A stretch of DNA of 64,000 nt from Exercitatus varius (GTDB lineage: Bacteria; Pseudomonadota; Gammaproteobacteria; Enterobacterales; Pasteurellaceae), in contig NZ_JARQTO010000012.1 in assembly GCF_029577735.1 (NCBI RefSeq), positions 124,001 to 188,000 on the forward strand, in the 5' to 3' direction. This document shows, piece by piece, positions 1 to 8,567 of the stretch (positions are counted from its first letter, which is position 1; each line of letters starts with the position of its first letter). The notes under the pieces were generated by a model that did not search any database, had not been told where the DNA came from, and saw only the letters and a list, made by a program, of their open reading frames with translations. The translations under genes were made by a program, and so were the position numbers.

Positions 1-54
1 AGCACCTCCCTTACAAGGAGGGGGTCACTGGTTCGAGACCGGTATCGCCCACCA
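1..54 (+). tRNA. tRNA-Val (TAC), 5' part outside window
   Basis: This is the 3' part of a valine tRNA: the end of the D-stem, the anticodon arm with loop CTTACAA (anticodon TAC), the T-arm with GGTTCGAGACC, and an encoded CCA end. Every visible base is identical to the complete copy at 161-236, so the two form a tandem pair. The first 22 or so bases lie left of the window. Confidence 0.93.
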
Positions 55-160
55 CTTAAAGCCTGCAAATCTAAACCGACAAATTTGAAGCGAGTGCAAA
101 AGCGCAGATCGTACATTAAATACGACAAAGCTATTTAACACGCGGTAGCGAAAAATTTTA

Positions 161-236
161 GGGCGATTAGCTCAGTTGGGAGAGCACCTCCCTTACAAGG
201 AGGGGGTCACTGGTTCGAGACCGGTATCGCCCACCA
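161..236 (+). tRNA. tRNA-Val (TAC)
   Basis: This is a complete 76-nt tRNA. The acceptor stem pairs GGGCGAT with ATCGCCC, followed by discriminator A and an encoded CCA. The D-arm is AGCTCAGTTGGGAGAGC, the anticodon loop is CTTACAA (TAC, valine) and the T-loop is TTCGAGA. A 106-nt spacer separates it from the identical copy to its left. The two are probably co-transcribed and processed from one precursor. Confidence 0.97.
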
Positions 237-244
237 ATTCTTTT

Positions 245-273
245 TTGAACTTCATTTTTAATTTCGTTATACT
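245..273 (+). promoter_or_regulatory. Sigma-70-type promoter for the LtaS-like gene and possibly mfd
   Basis: TTGAAC (245-250) and TATACT (268-273) are separated by 17 bp, close to the ideal sigma-70 arrangement. Initiation would fall near 280, leaving a leader of about 30 nt before the TTG start at 310. It lies just after the tRNA-Val pair. The call rests on sequence match only. Confidence 0.55.
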
Positions 274-309
274 GCGACTCTTAATTATTATTCTCGCAGG
301 AACTGTATT

Positions 310-2295
310 TTGTCTCTCGTAAGCATCATTTTCGTTATCTGGATTTTATTTGCTTATTTTCAACTGATTCTACATTTTCATCGCCTGAAAATGATGAATG
401 CTTTCATCCCCCGCGATGTGCGTCGCGGCACACAATATCAACCCGCGCTCAGCCGAATGCTGAAACGCGGCGCCCAATTCGACGCCAAAGTCATCGCCAT
501 TATTCTGGCGCCGTTTTTTTTGTTCGGCTCCGCCTCTTTTGCATTTTTAAGCGTAAATTCGACCGCACTTATTTGGTCTATGTACATTTTTGTTCTGGCT
601 TTTGCGCTTATCGGCATTGTGGTCGGTAATTTTTATTACTTTAAAACCTACAATAATTATTACGACATGTTTATGTTCGGTTTAGCGGAAGACGACACCA
701 AGGCGGTACTGAAAAATATTTACGACGATTATCCCGTCATTTCCGGATTTTTTGCGATTTTTGCTTTGGCCTTCATTCCCGGCTGGTTGACCCATTATGC
801 TTTGATAAATTGGCATATCGACTTTAACCCTTGGTGGTCCTTGCTGTTATTTATCGGCACGTTATGCGCGCTTGCCTTCTTTGCTCGAGGCACCATTCAT
901 TCCACGCCGCTGGGCAAAAATCATGCGCAAGTAGCTTCTCTTGCGGTCATCAACAAACTGGTTCCCAACGGCGTTATCGCTATGGAATGGGCATTCGGCG
1001 ATCGCAAACGCAATATTCGTTTTGAACCGGTGGATTTAGACCAAGGCAAAGCCTTGATGCGACAGGTTTTCGGCACCGAATCTTTAATCGAACGCACGCC
1101 GAAAAACGATAAGCTTGCCGCCTTGAAACCGCACGTATTTCTTGCCGTAATGGAAAGTTTCGGCACCAATTATTTGGTGTTGGATAATGCGCAAACGAAT
1201 GATTTATTAGGTAATTTTCGCCCGCACTTTGAGCGCGACATAGTGTTCAAACGTTTTATTTCCGATTACGACGGCACCGCGCCGACTCTGGCTTCGCTGT
1301 ATTTTTACAGCCCGATTCAGAATATCAGTCAATCTTCGGCGCAGCAAACCAAGCTACCGTACAATCCGTTTTTAACTTATAAACAACAAGGTTACCGCAC
1401 GATTTTTATCACCTCTGGCGGCATGATGTGGCGTAATCTCGGCAATTATCTGCCGCTGCAAGGCGTGGACGAACTGTACGATCAAAACGACATCATCGAA
1501 GCGTTTCCTGAAGCGAAATCTTCGCTGTCTTACTGGGGAATCGCCGACGAATACGCGCTGGCGTTAGCGGAGAAATTGCTGGCGGAAGCGCAGGAGCCAC
1601 TGTTCATCAATTTCTTAAGCATCACCAATCATCCGCCTTACGACGTGCCGACGCACTATCGGGCGGAACGCATTAATCCTGCCGCGCTGGACGGCAAATT
1701 CGGTTCCGAACAGGAAAACCGTAAATCCCTAACGACCTATCAATACGCCAATAATGCCTTGGGAAATTTCGTTTCCAATCTGGATCAGATGGAAAACGGG
1801 CGAAAGACCGTTATTGCCGTCACCGGCGATCATCACGTACGCTGTGTGCGTTTTGACGCGCCGAAAGAAAATTTTATGGCGAAAGGCGTGCCCTTTTACC
1901 TGCACGTGCCGGAGGCGGTGAAAAACGCGGTGGCGATTCGTTTTGACGCGAATCGCCTCGGTTCGCACAAAGACATTATGCCTACTTTGTACGCATTAAG
2001 CTTATCCGACGCGGAATACTGGAATTTGGGCGGTCGCAATTTATTGGCGCCGCAGGACGAGGAGAAATACGCCTTCGCGTTTAACGAAAATCTGTGGGCG
2101 GACGCAGAAGGCGTGGTAGAAGGCGCGGCGGACAGCGGATTTCAATTTCCATGGCAAAATCCGACCGCACCTTATCCCGACAATTTATGGGTCAATCCGC
2201 CCGTTCCGTTGCCGCAAGCCAAGCAGGAACGCATTCAGGCTTACCGCAAATTACTGCACTGGCAGATCAATTATTTGGTCGCCGGCAAAAAATAA
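310..2295 (+). CDS. LtaS-like membrane phosphoglycerol transferase (sulfatase fold)
   Basis: A 661-residue inner-membrane enzyme of the alkaline-phosphatase/sulfatase superfamily, in the group of lipoteichoic-acid-synthase-like proteins found in Gram-negatives. About five hydrophobic segments fill residues 1-195, and a periplasmic catalytic domain covers roughly 270-590. Thr323 in SDYDGTAPT sits where the family's threonine nucleophile is expected. The segment VTGDHH (504-509) supplies metal-binding Asp and His. The start is TTG, preceded by AGGA at 298-301; no ATG fits better. The family transfers phosphoglycerol or phosphoethanolamine groups from lipids to envelope glycans. Which substrate this one uses cannot be read from sequence, and Pasteurellaceae lack lipoteichoic acid. 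It lies 27 bp upstream of mfd on the same strand. Confidence 0.85.
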   Translation: MSLVSIIFVIWILFAYFQLILHFHRLKMMNAFIPRDVRRGTQYQPALSRMLKRGAQFDAKVIAIILAPFFLFGSASFAFLSVNSTALIWSMYIFVLAFALIGIVVGNFYYFKTYNNYYDMFMFGLAEDDTKAVLKNIYDDYPVISGFFAIFALAFIPGWLTHYALINWHIDFNPWWSLLLFIGTLCALAFFARGTIHSTPLGKNHAQVASLAVINKLVPNGVIAMEWAFGDRKRNIRFEPVDLDQGKALMRQVFGTESLIERTPKNDKLAALKPHVFLAVMESFGTNYLVLDNAQTNDLLGNFRPHFERDIVFKRFISDYDGTAPTLASLYFYSPIQNISQSSAQQTKLPYNPFLTYKQQGYRTIFITSGGMMWRNLGNYLPLQGVDELYDQNDIIEAFPEAKSSLSYWGIADEYALALAEKLLAEAQEPLFINFLSITNHPPYDVPTHYRAERINPAALDGKFGSEQENRKSLTTYQYANNALGNFVSNLDQMENGRKTVIAVTGDHHVRCVRFDAPKENFMAKGVPFYLHVPEAVKNAVAIRFDANRLGSHKDIMPTLYALSLSDAEYWNLGGRNLLAPQDEEKYAFAFNENLWADAEGVVEGAADSGFQFPWQNPTAPYPDNLWVNPPVPLPQAKQERIQAYRKLLHWQINYLVAGKK

Positions 2296-2322
2296 CGTAA
2301 AAATCGACCGCACTTTAACATT

Positions 2323-5300
2323 ATGACAACGAAATATTTTACGCTCGATATTCCCACTCAACCGAACGATCACAAAATTCTCGGCAACGTGCAGGCGGGC
2401 GCCGATTGTCTGGCTATCGCCGAAATCGCCGCACAGCACAAAGGGCTCACCGTTATCGTCACGCCGGACACCAAAAGTGCGGTACGTTTTGAGAAAGTTT
2501 TGCGCGAAATTACCACTACCGATATTTGCTTTTTTCCCGATTGGGAAACCTTGCCTTACGATGCGTTTTCGCCTCATCAAGAGATTATTTCCGCGCGCCT
2601 GAGTGCGTTATTTTATTTGCAACAGGCAAGCCAAGGCATTCTGTTGCTGCCGGTTTCCACATTAATGCAGCGCGTTTGCCCGCCGTCATTTTTGCGGCAG
2701 AATGTGTTACTGATAAAAAACGGCGATCGTTTAAATATTGAACGTTTGCGTCTGCAACTGGAAAACGCCGGCTATCGGGCGGTGGAACAGGTTCTGGAAC
2801 CCGGCGAATTTGCGGTGCGCGGTTCGTTGCTGGACCTGTTCCCCATGGGCAGTCCGCTGCCGTTCCGATTGGATTTTTTCGACGATGAAATTGATTCCAT
2901 TCGCACCTTTGATGTGGAAACGCAACGCACGTTGGAAGCCATTCCTCAAATCAATCTGTTGCCCGCTCATGAATTTCCGACGGACGGCAAAGGTATCGAA
3001 TTTTTCCGTGCTCGTTTTCGCGAAACCTTTGGCGAAATCCGGCGGGATCCCGAACATATTTATCAGCAGGTTTCGAAAGGTGCGTTGGTGTCGGGAATCG
3101 AATACTGGCAACCGCTGTTTTTTGGGCAAATGGGAACCTTGTTCGATTATTTGCCGCCGGACAGTTTGCTGGTGGACACGGAACAAAATGCCGAGCAGGC
3201 GGCGCGCTTTTATGCGGATGCCGCTCAGCGTTTTGAAAGCCGCAAGGTCGATCCCATGCGCCCGCTTCTGCCGCCGGAATGCCTGTGGCTACGGGTGGAC
3301 GAGCTCAATCGCCGGCTGAAGCAATATCCTCGCATGACCTTTAAAACGGAAAAAGTGCGGTCGTCCGTACGTCAGAAAAATCTGCCGGTTTCGCCGTTAC
3401 CGCCGCTGCAAATTCAAGCGCAGAGCAAAGAACCGTTGCAGGAATTACGCCGGTTTATCGAATCTTTCGACGGCAAAATCGTGTTTTCCGTGGAAACGGA
3501 AGGGCGACGGGAAACGCTTTTGGACTTGCTTTCGCCTATCAAGCTTAAGCCAAAGCAAATCAAAGGATTGCAGGAAGCGGAGAATCAACGCATCAGCCTG
3601 TGGATCAGTTCTCTCGATCACGGCTTTATTCTGGAAGCGCAAAGTGCGGGCAAAAAAAACGACGTTTTTTTGCATAGCGACGATGCCGACGGCGCCGAAG
3701 AACGGCGTAATTCGGCGAAGGGAACGACGAATAACATTGCGGTTATTTGTGAAACGGAATTACTGGGCGAACGGGTGCAGCAGCGGCGCGATAAACGTAA
3801 AACCGTGAATCCGGACGCCTTAATCCGCAATCTTGCCGAACTGAAAATCGGCCAACCGGTGGTGCATCTCGAACACGGCGTCGGGCGTTACGGCGGCTTG
3901 GTGACATTGGAAAACGGCGGCGTAAAAGCGGAATATTTATTGTTAACCTATGCGAACGACGCCAAACTTTACGTGCCTGTCGCCGGTTTGCATTTGATCA
4001 GCCGTTACGTAGGCGGCGGCGAGGAAACCGCACCGTTACACAAGTTGGGCGGCGACGCCTGGGCGAAAGCGCGTCGCAAAGCGGCGGAGAAAATTCGTGA
4101 TGTTGCGGCGGAATTACTGGATGTTTATGCCCAACGGGAAGCGCAGAAAGGTTTCGCTTTCAAATATGATCGTGAGGAATTCCAGGCGTTTGCCGCCACC
4201 TTTCCGTTTGAAGAAACCTTTGATCAGGAACTGGCCATTAACGCCGTGATTTCCGATATGTGTCAGCCGAAAGCCATGGATCGCTTAATCTGCGGCGATG
4301 TGGGATTCGGCAAAACCGAAGTCGCCATGCGCGCCGCATTCCTTGCGGTCATGAATCATAAACAGGTGGCGGTGTTGGTTCCGACCACCTTGTTAGCTCA
4401 GCAACATTATGAAAATTTCCGCGATCGTTTTGCCAATCTTCCCGTTAACGTGGAAGTGTTATCGCGTTTTAAAACCGCTAAAGAACAGCAAAAAGTATTA
4501 GCCGGACTCGCCGACGGCAAAGTGGATATTCTTATCGGAACCCATAAACTGATTCAGTCCGATGTGAAATTTCACGATTTGGGCTTGCTGGTGATTGACG
4601 AAGAGCATCGTTTCGGCGTGCGCCAGAAAGAACGGATTAAGCAACTGCGCGCTAACATTGATATTCTCACCTTAACCGCCACGCCGATTCCGCGTACGCT
4701 GAATATGGCAATGAACGGCATTCGCGATTTGTCCATTATTTCCACCCCGCCGGCCCGTCGGTTAACAATCAAAACCTTCGTGCGGCAGCAGGACGATCTC
4801 ACCGTTCGCGAAGCGATTTTGCGCGAAATTCTGCGCGGCGGGCAGGTTTATTATCTGCACAATGATGTGGCGAGCATTGAAAAATGTGCGGAAAAATTGA
4901 CCGCACTTGTACCGGAGGCGCGCGTCACCGTAGGGCACGGACAAATGCGCGAACGCGAATTGGAGCGGGTGATGACGGATTTTTATCACCAACGTTTTAA
5001 TGTGCTGGTTTGTTCCACCATTATCGAAACCGGTATTGACGTTCCCACCGCCAACACCATTATTATCGAGCGGGCGGACAATTTCGGCCTGGCGCAATTA
5101 CATCAATTGCGCGGCAGAGTGGGGCGTTCTCATCATCAGGCTTACGCTTATTTACTGACACCGCCGCCGAAACTGATGACCAAAGACGCGGTAAAACGTT
5201 TGGAAGCGTTGGAAAGTCTGGATAATCTCGGCGCAGGCTTCGTTTTGGCCACTCACGATCTGGAAATTCGCGGTGCCGGCGAATTATTGGGTTCCGAACA

Positions 5301-5847
5301 GAGCGGACAAATCGAAAGTATTGGTTTCTCGTTATATATGGAATTGCTGGAATCCGCCGTAACGGCAATGAAGGAAGGCCGTGAACCCAGCCTGGATGAA
5401 CTCACGCAACAGCAGGTGGAAATCGATTTACGGGTGCCGGCGCTGTTACCGGAAGATTATCTGGGCGATGTCAATATGCGTCTGTCTTTTTATAAACGCA
5501 TTGCCGGTGCGGAAAATAAAACCGCCCTGGATGAATTAAAAGTGGAATTAATCGACCGTTTCGGTTTGTTACCGGAAGCCACCCGGAATCTGATGCAGAT
5601 CGCCGAATTACGTACGCTGGCAAAACAACTGAAAGTCATCAGAATCGATGGCACGGCAACCGGCGGTTTTATCGAATTCAACCCGACGGCGGACATCGAA
5701 CCGGTGAAATTCCTCAATCTCATCCGGCAGCAACCGGCGGTGTTCAAATTTGACGGACCGACTAAATTCCGCTTTTCCTGTAATCTGGAACAGCCGAAAG
5801 TGCGGTTGGAATTTGTGTTGAATTTATTAAATTCGTTACTCGGTTAG
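2323..5847 (+). CDS. mfd: Transcription-repair coupling factor Mfd
   Basis: Mfd releases RNA polymerase stalled at DNA lesions and recruits UvrA for nucleotide excision repair. The 1174-residue length is close to that of E. coli (1148). The N-terminal UvrB-like module spans about 1-350. The CarD-like RNA-polymerase-interacting domain lies near 500-570 (QPVVHLEHGVGRYGGL). A RecG-type helicase follows with Walker A GDVGFGKTE (Lys664), DEEH at 759-762 and TATPIPRTL. The C-terminal TRCF domain is complete. A USS at about 4901 is read in frame as LTALV. The ATG at 2323 matches the expected N-terminus. It probably shares a transcript with the upstream membrane enzyme. Confidence 0.97.
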   Translation: MTTKYFTLDIPTQPNDHKILGNVQAGADCLAIAEIAAQHKGLTVIVTPDTKSAVRFEKVLREITTTDICFFPDWETLPYDAFSPHQEIISARLSALFYLQQASQGILLLPVSTLMQRVCPPSFLRQNVLLIKNGDRLNIERLRLQLENAGYRAVEQVLEPGEFAVRGSLLDLFPMGSPLPFRLDFFDDEIDSIRTFDVETQRTLEAIPQINLLPAHEFPTDGKGIEFFRARFRETFGEIRRDPEHIYQQVSKGALVSGIEYWQPLFFGQMGTLFDYLPPDSLLVDTEQNAEQAARFYADAAQRFESRKVDPMRPLLPPECLWLRVDELNRRLKQYPRMTFKTEKVRSSVRQKNLPVSPLPPLQIQAQSKEPLQELRRFIESFDGKIVFSVETEGRRETLLDLLSPIKLKPKQIKGLQEAENQRISLWISSLDHGFILEAQSAGKKNDVFLHSDDADGAEERRNSAKGTTNNIAVICETELLGERVQQRRDKRKTVNPDALIRNLAELKIGQPVVHLEHGVGRYGGLVTLENGGVKAEYLLLTYANDAKLYVPVAGLHLISRYVGGGEETAPLHKLGGDAWAKARRKAAEKIRDVAAELLDVYAQREAQKGFAFKYDREEFQAFAATFPFEETFDQELAINAVISDMCQPKAMDRLICGDVGFGKTEVAMRAAFLAVMNHKQVAVLVPTTLLAQQHYENFRDRFANLPVNVEVLSRFKTAKEQQKVLAGLADGKVDILIGTHKLIQSDVKFHDLGLLVIDEEHRFGVRQKERIKQLRANIDILTLTATPIPRTLNMAMNGIRDLSIISTPPARRLTIKTFVRQQDDLTVREAILREILRGGQVYYLHNDVASIEKCAEKLTALVPEARVTVGHGQMRERELERVMTDFYHQRFNVLVCSTIIETGIDVPTANTIIIERADNFGLAQLHQLRGRVGRSHHQAYAYLLTPPPKLMTKDAVKRLEALESLDNLGAGFVLATHDLEIRGAGELLGSEQSGQIESIGFSLYMELLESAVTAMKEGREPSLDELTQQQVEIDLRVPALLPEDYLGDVNMRLSFYKRIAGAENKTALDELKVELIDRFGLLPEATRNLMQIAELRTLAKQLKVIRIDGTATGGFIEFNPTADIEPVKFLNLIRQQPAVFKFDGPTKFRFSCNLEQPKVRLEFVLNLLNSLLG

Positions 5848-5917
5848 GAATCGCTTTGCTGTTTCAGCCTGTTAAGGTTAATTGATTTCCATTCGGAGAA
5901 AAAACAGTTTTTTGTAC

Positions 5918-5939
5918 TTTTACGACCTAGATCACATTT
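5918..5939 (+). promoter_or_regulatory. Possible CRP site upstream of raiA
   Basis: The stretch CGACCTAGATCACATTTT has a perfect right half (TCACA, 5932-5936, then TTT) and the CTAGA centre typical of H. influenzae CRP sites. The left half matches at only three of five core bases. It lies about 130 bp upstream of raiA. raiA is a stationary-phase gene, so catabolite control would make sense, but this is inference from motif match. Confidence 0.35.
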
Positions 5940-6066
5940 TGCAAAAATTGTCCGAGATAACACAAGAAATCACTTGCAAAGCGAAGTCAATCAGCATATT
6001 TTGTTAACAAAGGATGTAAAAAAACGGGTGCAGCAATGCACCTTCACAGCAAAAGAGGTAACTGCT

Positions 6067-6387
6067 ATGACACTAAATATCGCAAGCAAACAAATGGATA
6101 TCACCCCTGCAATTCGCGCTCATATTGAGGAACGTCTCGCAAAATTAGGAAAATGGCAAACGCAGTTAATCAATCCCCACTTTGTATTAAGTAAACTTCC
6201 GCAAGGTTTCGGGGTGGAAGCGACTGTCGGTACGCCGTTCGGCAATTTGTTCGCCAGCGCGGAATCCGACGATATGTATGTCGCTATTAATAATGTAGAA
6301 GAAAAACTGGAAAAACAGCTGAACAAACTACAGCACAAAGGTGAAGCCCGCCGTGCGGATGAACGTTTAAAGGACTCTTTTGAATAA
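6067..6387 (+). CDS. raiA: Ribosome-associated inhibitor A / hibernation factor
   Basis: A 106-residue cold-shock or stationary-phase factor that binds the 30S decoding region and blocks translation. Length and the N-terminus MTLNIASKQMDITPAI match the RaiA/HPF family (S30AE domain), as does the basic C-terminal tail RRADERLKDSFE. I chose the ATG at 6067, with AGAGGTAAC upstream, over the in-frame ATG at 5974, because the extra 31 residues are not family-like. It is a single gene convergent with glmU, with a shared terminator between them. Confidence 0.92.
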   Translation: MTLNIASKQMDITPAIRAHIEERLAKLGKWQTQLINPHFVLSKLPQGFGVEATVGTPFGNLFASAESDDMYVAINNVEEKLEKQLNKLQHKGEARRADERLKDSFE

Positions 6388-6433
6388 CATTAATTCATTG
6401 AAAATAACATTTTAAATCAATAAAACGATAAAC

Positions 6434-6473
6434 AAAGTGCGGTGAAAAACATTAAAATTTTTCACCGCACTTT
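6434..6473. terminator. Bidirectional terminator made of inverted USSs (raiA/glmU)
   Basis: A 16-bp perfect stem (6434-6449 with 6458-6473) is formed by two uptake signal sequences in opposite orientation, with an 8-nt loop. It has T-runs in both directions and sits between convergent raiA and glmU. Paired-USS terminators are known in Pasteurellaceae. Confidence 0.85.
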
Positions 6474-6496
6474 TATTTCCGTATCAATAAAACCGC

Positions 6497-7861
6497 TTAT
6501 TTTTTCTTAGCCGGTCGTTCCCAACCCGCCGTGTGGCGTTGCGGTACGCGCGTTGTGACCAATTCGCCGGCGGCGACGTCTTTTGTAATCGTCGAACCCG
6601 CGCCGATGGTCGCACCGTCACCCACTTTCACCGGCGCCACTAATTGCGCATCGGAACCCACGAATACGTTATCGCCGATAACGGTTCTGAATTTGTTTGC
6701 GCCGTCATAGTTACAGGTAATGACGCCCGCACCGATATTACAAGCCGCACCGATTTCAGCATCGCCCACATAAGTCAAATGATTCACCTTGGAACCTTTG
6801 CCTACTTTGGCTTTCTTGATTTCGACGAAATTTCCGACATGAGTTTCCGCCGCCAATTCCGCGCCCGGACGCAAACGGGAGAACGGACCGATTGCCGCTT
6901 TGTCTCCTACCGTGCTGTCTTCCAGAACGGAATAAGGTTTAATTTCCGTGTTATCACCGACCGTTACATTTTTCAGTACGCAACCCGCGCCGATTTTAAC
7001 GCCGTTACCTAATTTCACTTTTCCTTCAATAATCACGTTTACGTCAATTTCCACGTCTTTACCGTGTTCAAGTTCACCGCGTAAATCAAAACGTTCCGGA
7101 TCCGCTAAACTCACGCCCGCTAACAACAAAGCCTTTGCCTGTTTACGTTGAAAATAACGTTCCAACGCGGCTAATTGCAGCCGATTATTGGCGCCTTCCA
7201 CTTCCATCATGTCATCCGCTTTAACCGCCGTCACTTTAAAACCGTCCCGATTAGCCAAGCCAATGACATCCGTCATATAGTATTCGCCCTGCGCATTGTT
7301 ATTATCCAAACGCGTCAACCATTTTTTGAAACTGGCTCCGTCCGAAACCATCACGCCGGTGTTGACTTCGGTAATTTTGAGCTGCTCCGGCGAGGCGTCT
7401 TTTTGTTCGACGATAGCGACAACCGACCCGTTTTCGCGAATAATACGGCCGTATCCCGTCGGATTTTCTAATTCTACAGTCAACAATGCGATACCGTTTT
7501 CCGGCTTCGCCGCCACCAAACGTTCCAACGTTTCTTTAGTAATCAGCGGCGCATCGCCATAAAGCATCACAATGTTTTCGTCATCTTTAAAAAATGGCGC
7601 CGCCTGCTGCATGGCATGCCCCGTTCCCAATTGTTCCGCCTGGAAGACCCAGTTTACCGGCTCGTCGGCAAGACGTTCTTTCAATAAATCCGCGCCATGT
7701 CCGTAAATTAAGTGAATTTGGTCCGCACTTAACTGCTTGGCCGTATCAATAACATGTTTCACCATCGGCTTGCCGGCAACTTTGTGCAACACTTTGGGTA
7801 AGTCCGAATACATACGGGTTCCCTTGCCGGCGGCAAGAATCACAACGCTTAATTTTGACAT
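6497..7861 (-). CDS. glmU: Bifunctional UDP-GlcNAc pyrophosphorylase / GlcN-1-P acetyltransferase
   Basis: GlmU makes UDP-N-acetylglucosamine, the precursor for peptidoglycan and LPS, in two steps: acetylation of glucosamine-1-phosphate, then uridylyl transfer. The protein has 454 residues (E. coli 456). The N-terminal pyrophosphorylase carries LAAGKGTRMYSDLPKVLHK. The C-terminal left-handed beta-helix shows hexapeptide repeats (residues about 250-430) with the acetyltransferase segment NYDGANKF. The start codon is at 7861. The gene stands alone on the minus strand. Confidence 0.97.
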   Translation of the reverse strand: MSKLSVVILAAGKGTRMYSDLPKVLHKVAGKPMVKHVIDTAKQLSADQIHLIYGHGADLLKERLADEPVNWVFQAEQLGTGHAMQQAAPFFKDDENIVMLYGDAPLITKETLERLVAAKPENGIALLTVELENPTGYGRIIRENGSVVAIVEQKDASPEQLKITEVNTGVMVSDGASFKKWLTRLDNNNAQGEYYMTDVIGLANRDGFKVTAVKADDMMEVEGANNRLQLAALERYFQRKQAKALLLAGVSLADPERFDLRGELEHGKDVEIDVNVIIEGKVKLGNGVKIGAGCVLKNVTVGDNTEIKPYSVLEDSTVGDKAAIGPFSRLRPGAELAAETHVGNFVEIKKAKVGKGSKVNHLTYVGDAEIGAACNIGAGVITCNYDGANKFRTVIGDNVFVGSDAQLVAPVKVGDGATIGAGSTITKDVAAGELVTTRVPQRHTAGWERPAKKK

Positions 7862-8157
7862 GTAATATCCTTAATTAAAAAGAAATCTCCGCATGAACAG
7901 GAGAGAAATGAGTTAGAGTTACTTAATTGACAATGTCCGATCAATTAAAGTTCATTTTATGCTTAATTTTGCGTGCAAAGACCGAACGGAACAGGCATCG
8001 CAAGCGCCGGGGCTTTTCACGCCTTCCGCCGCCGTGGCGATTTAACGCCGGCGAATCGGCAGAATCATTAGCGTGAATATTTCACCCTAAAAAAACAGTC
8101 GAATTGTAGCAGGATATGCGCAGAAAAACATGAATTTGTGTTCATTTCCGGTGATCA
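7862..8157. other. Intergenic region upstream of glmU
   Basis: About 300 bp without a supportable gene. It must hold the glmU promoter, but I see no convincing -35/-10 pair. The GC-rich part near 7990-8060 shows no codon structure that I trust. The adjoining part from 8158 is a dispersed repeat. Confidence 0.4.
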
Positions 8158-8268
8158 CAAAAGTGCGGTCAAAAAAAGCAACGTTTTTTGAACCTTGGCT
8201 TTGCCAACGGTGGTGAAGCCATAAGTAATCGCACCGGCGATTACGCATAAAAAACGCGTTGTTTTTTT
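8158..8268 (+). repeat. Dispersed USS-linked intergenic repeat, copy A
   Basis: About 105 bp that begins with a USS and ends with a second inverted A/T-rich hairpin. The same sequence occurs in inverted orientation at 19493-19599 with only about five differences over the first 95 bases. It contains two hairpins (GCAACGTTTTTTG and AAAACGCGTTGTTTTT) and a conserved core CGCACCGGCGATTACGCAT. Here it lies just beyond the 3' end of the small membrane gene at 8272-8493. Short open frames across it are not genes. Confidence 0.8.
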
Positions 8269-8271
8269 CAA

Positions 8272-8493
8272 TTAAATAATCATCGTGACCAGCAAACGCG
8301 CGTTGAGCCATGTTTCGTCGAATGACATCGGCACGTTTGCCGGCGTTTTGCGCATAAACAGCTTGTTGAAAATCAGCGCTATCGATGAAAAGAGGAACAG
8401 AAAAAGGCCTGCGCTAAAAATCCCGATAAATAAAAAACCGGCAATCAGGAATATCATTGTTTGTCGAATAATCGTTAAAACAGGTTTAAACAT
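8272..8493 (-). CDS. Small two-helix membrane protein, function unknown
   Basis: A 73-residue hydrophobic protein. The start at 8493 (MFKPVLTIIRQT) is preceded by TTGGAG at good spacing; the in-frame ATG 12 bp earlier has no ribosome site. One long or two short membrane segments cover residues about 11-41, rich in Phe, Leu and Ile. A short hydrophilic C-terminus (KTPANVPMSFDETW) follows. I do not recognise the family. It lies 74 bp downstream of the two-component kinase on the same strand, so it may belong to that operon. The clear ribosome site supports a real gene. Confidence 0.55.
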   Translation of the reverse strand: MFKPVLTIIRQTMIFLIAGFLFIGIFSAGLFLFLFSSIALIFNKLFMRKTPANVPMSFDETWLNARLLVTMII

Positions 8494-8567
8494 AATTTTC
8501 TCCAATAAAAAAACACCATTGAGTTATTTCAATGGCGTTATTATGGAAAAGAAGAATTAGGCGGGAA

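Noticed and set aside
2731..3319. Long open frames on both strands within mfd
   Set aside because: They are shadows of the mfd frame and have no family resemblance.
8087..8311. Open frame across repeat copy A, with an apparent 74-residue product
   Set aside because: It lies in the dispersed non-coding repeat, and the frame is not kept in copy B.
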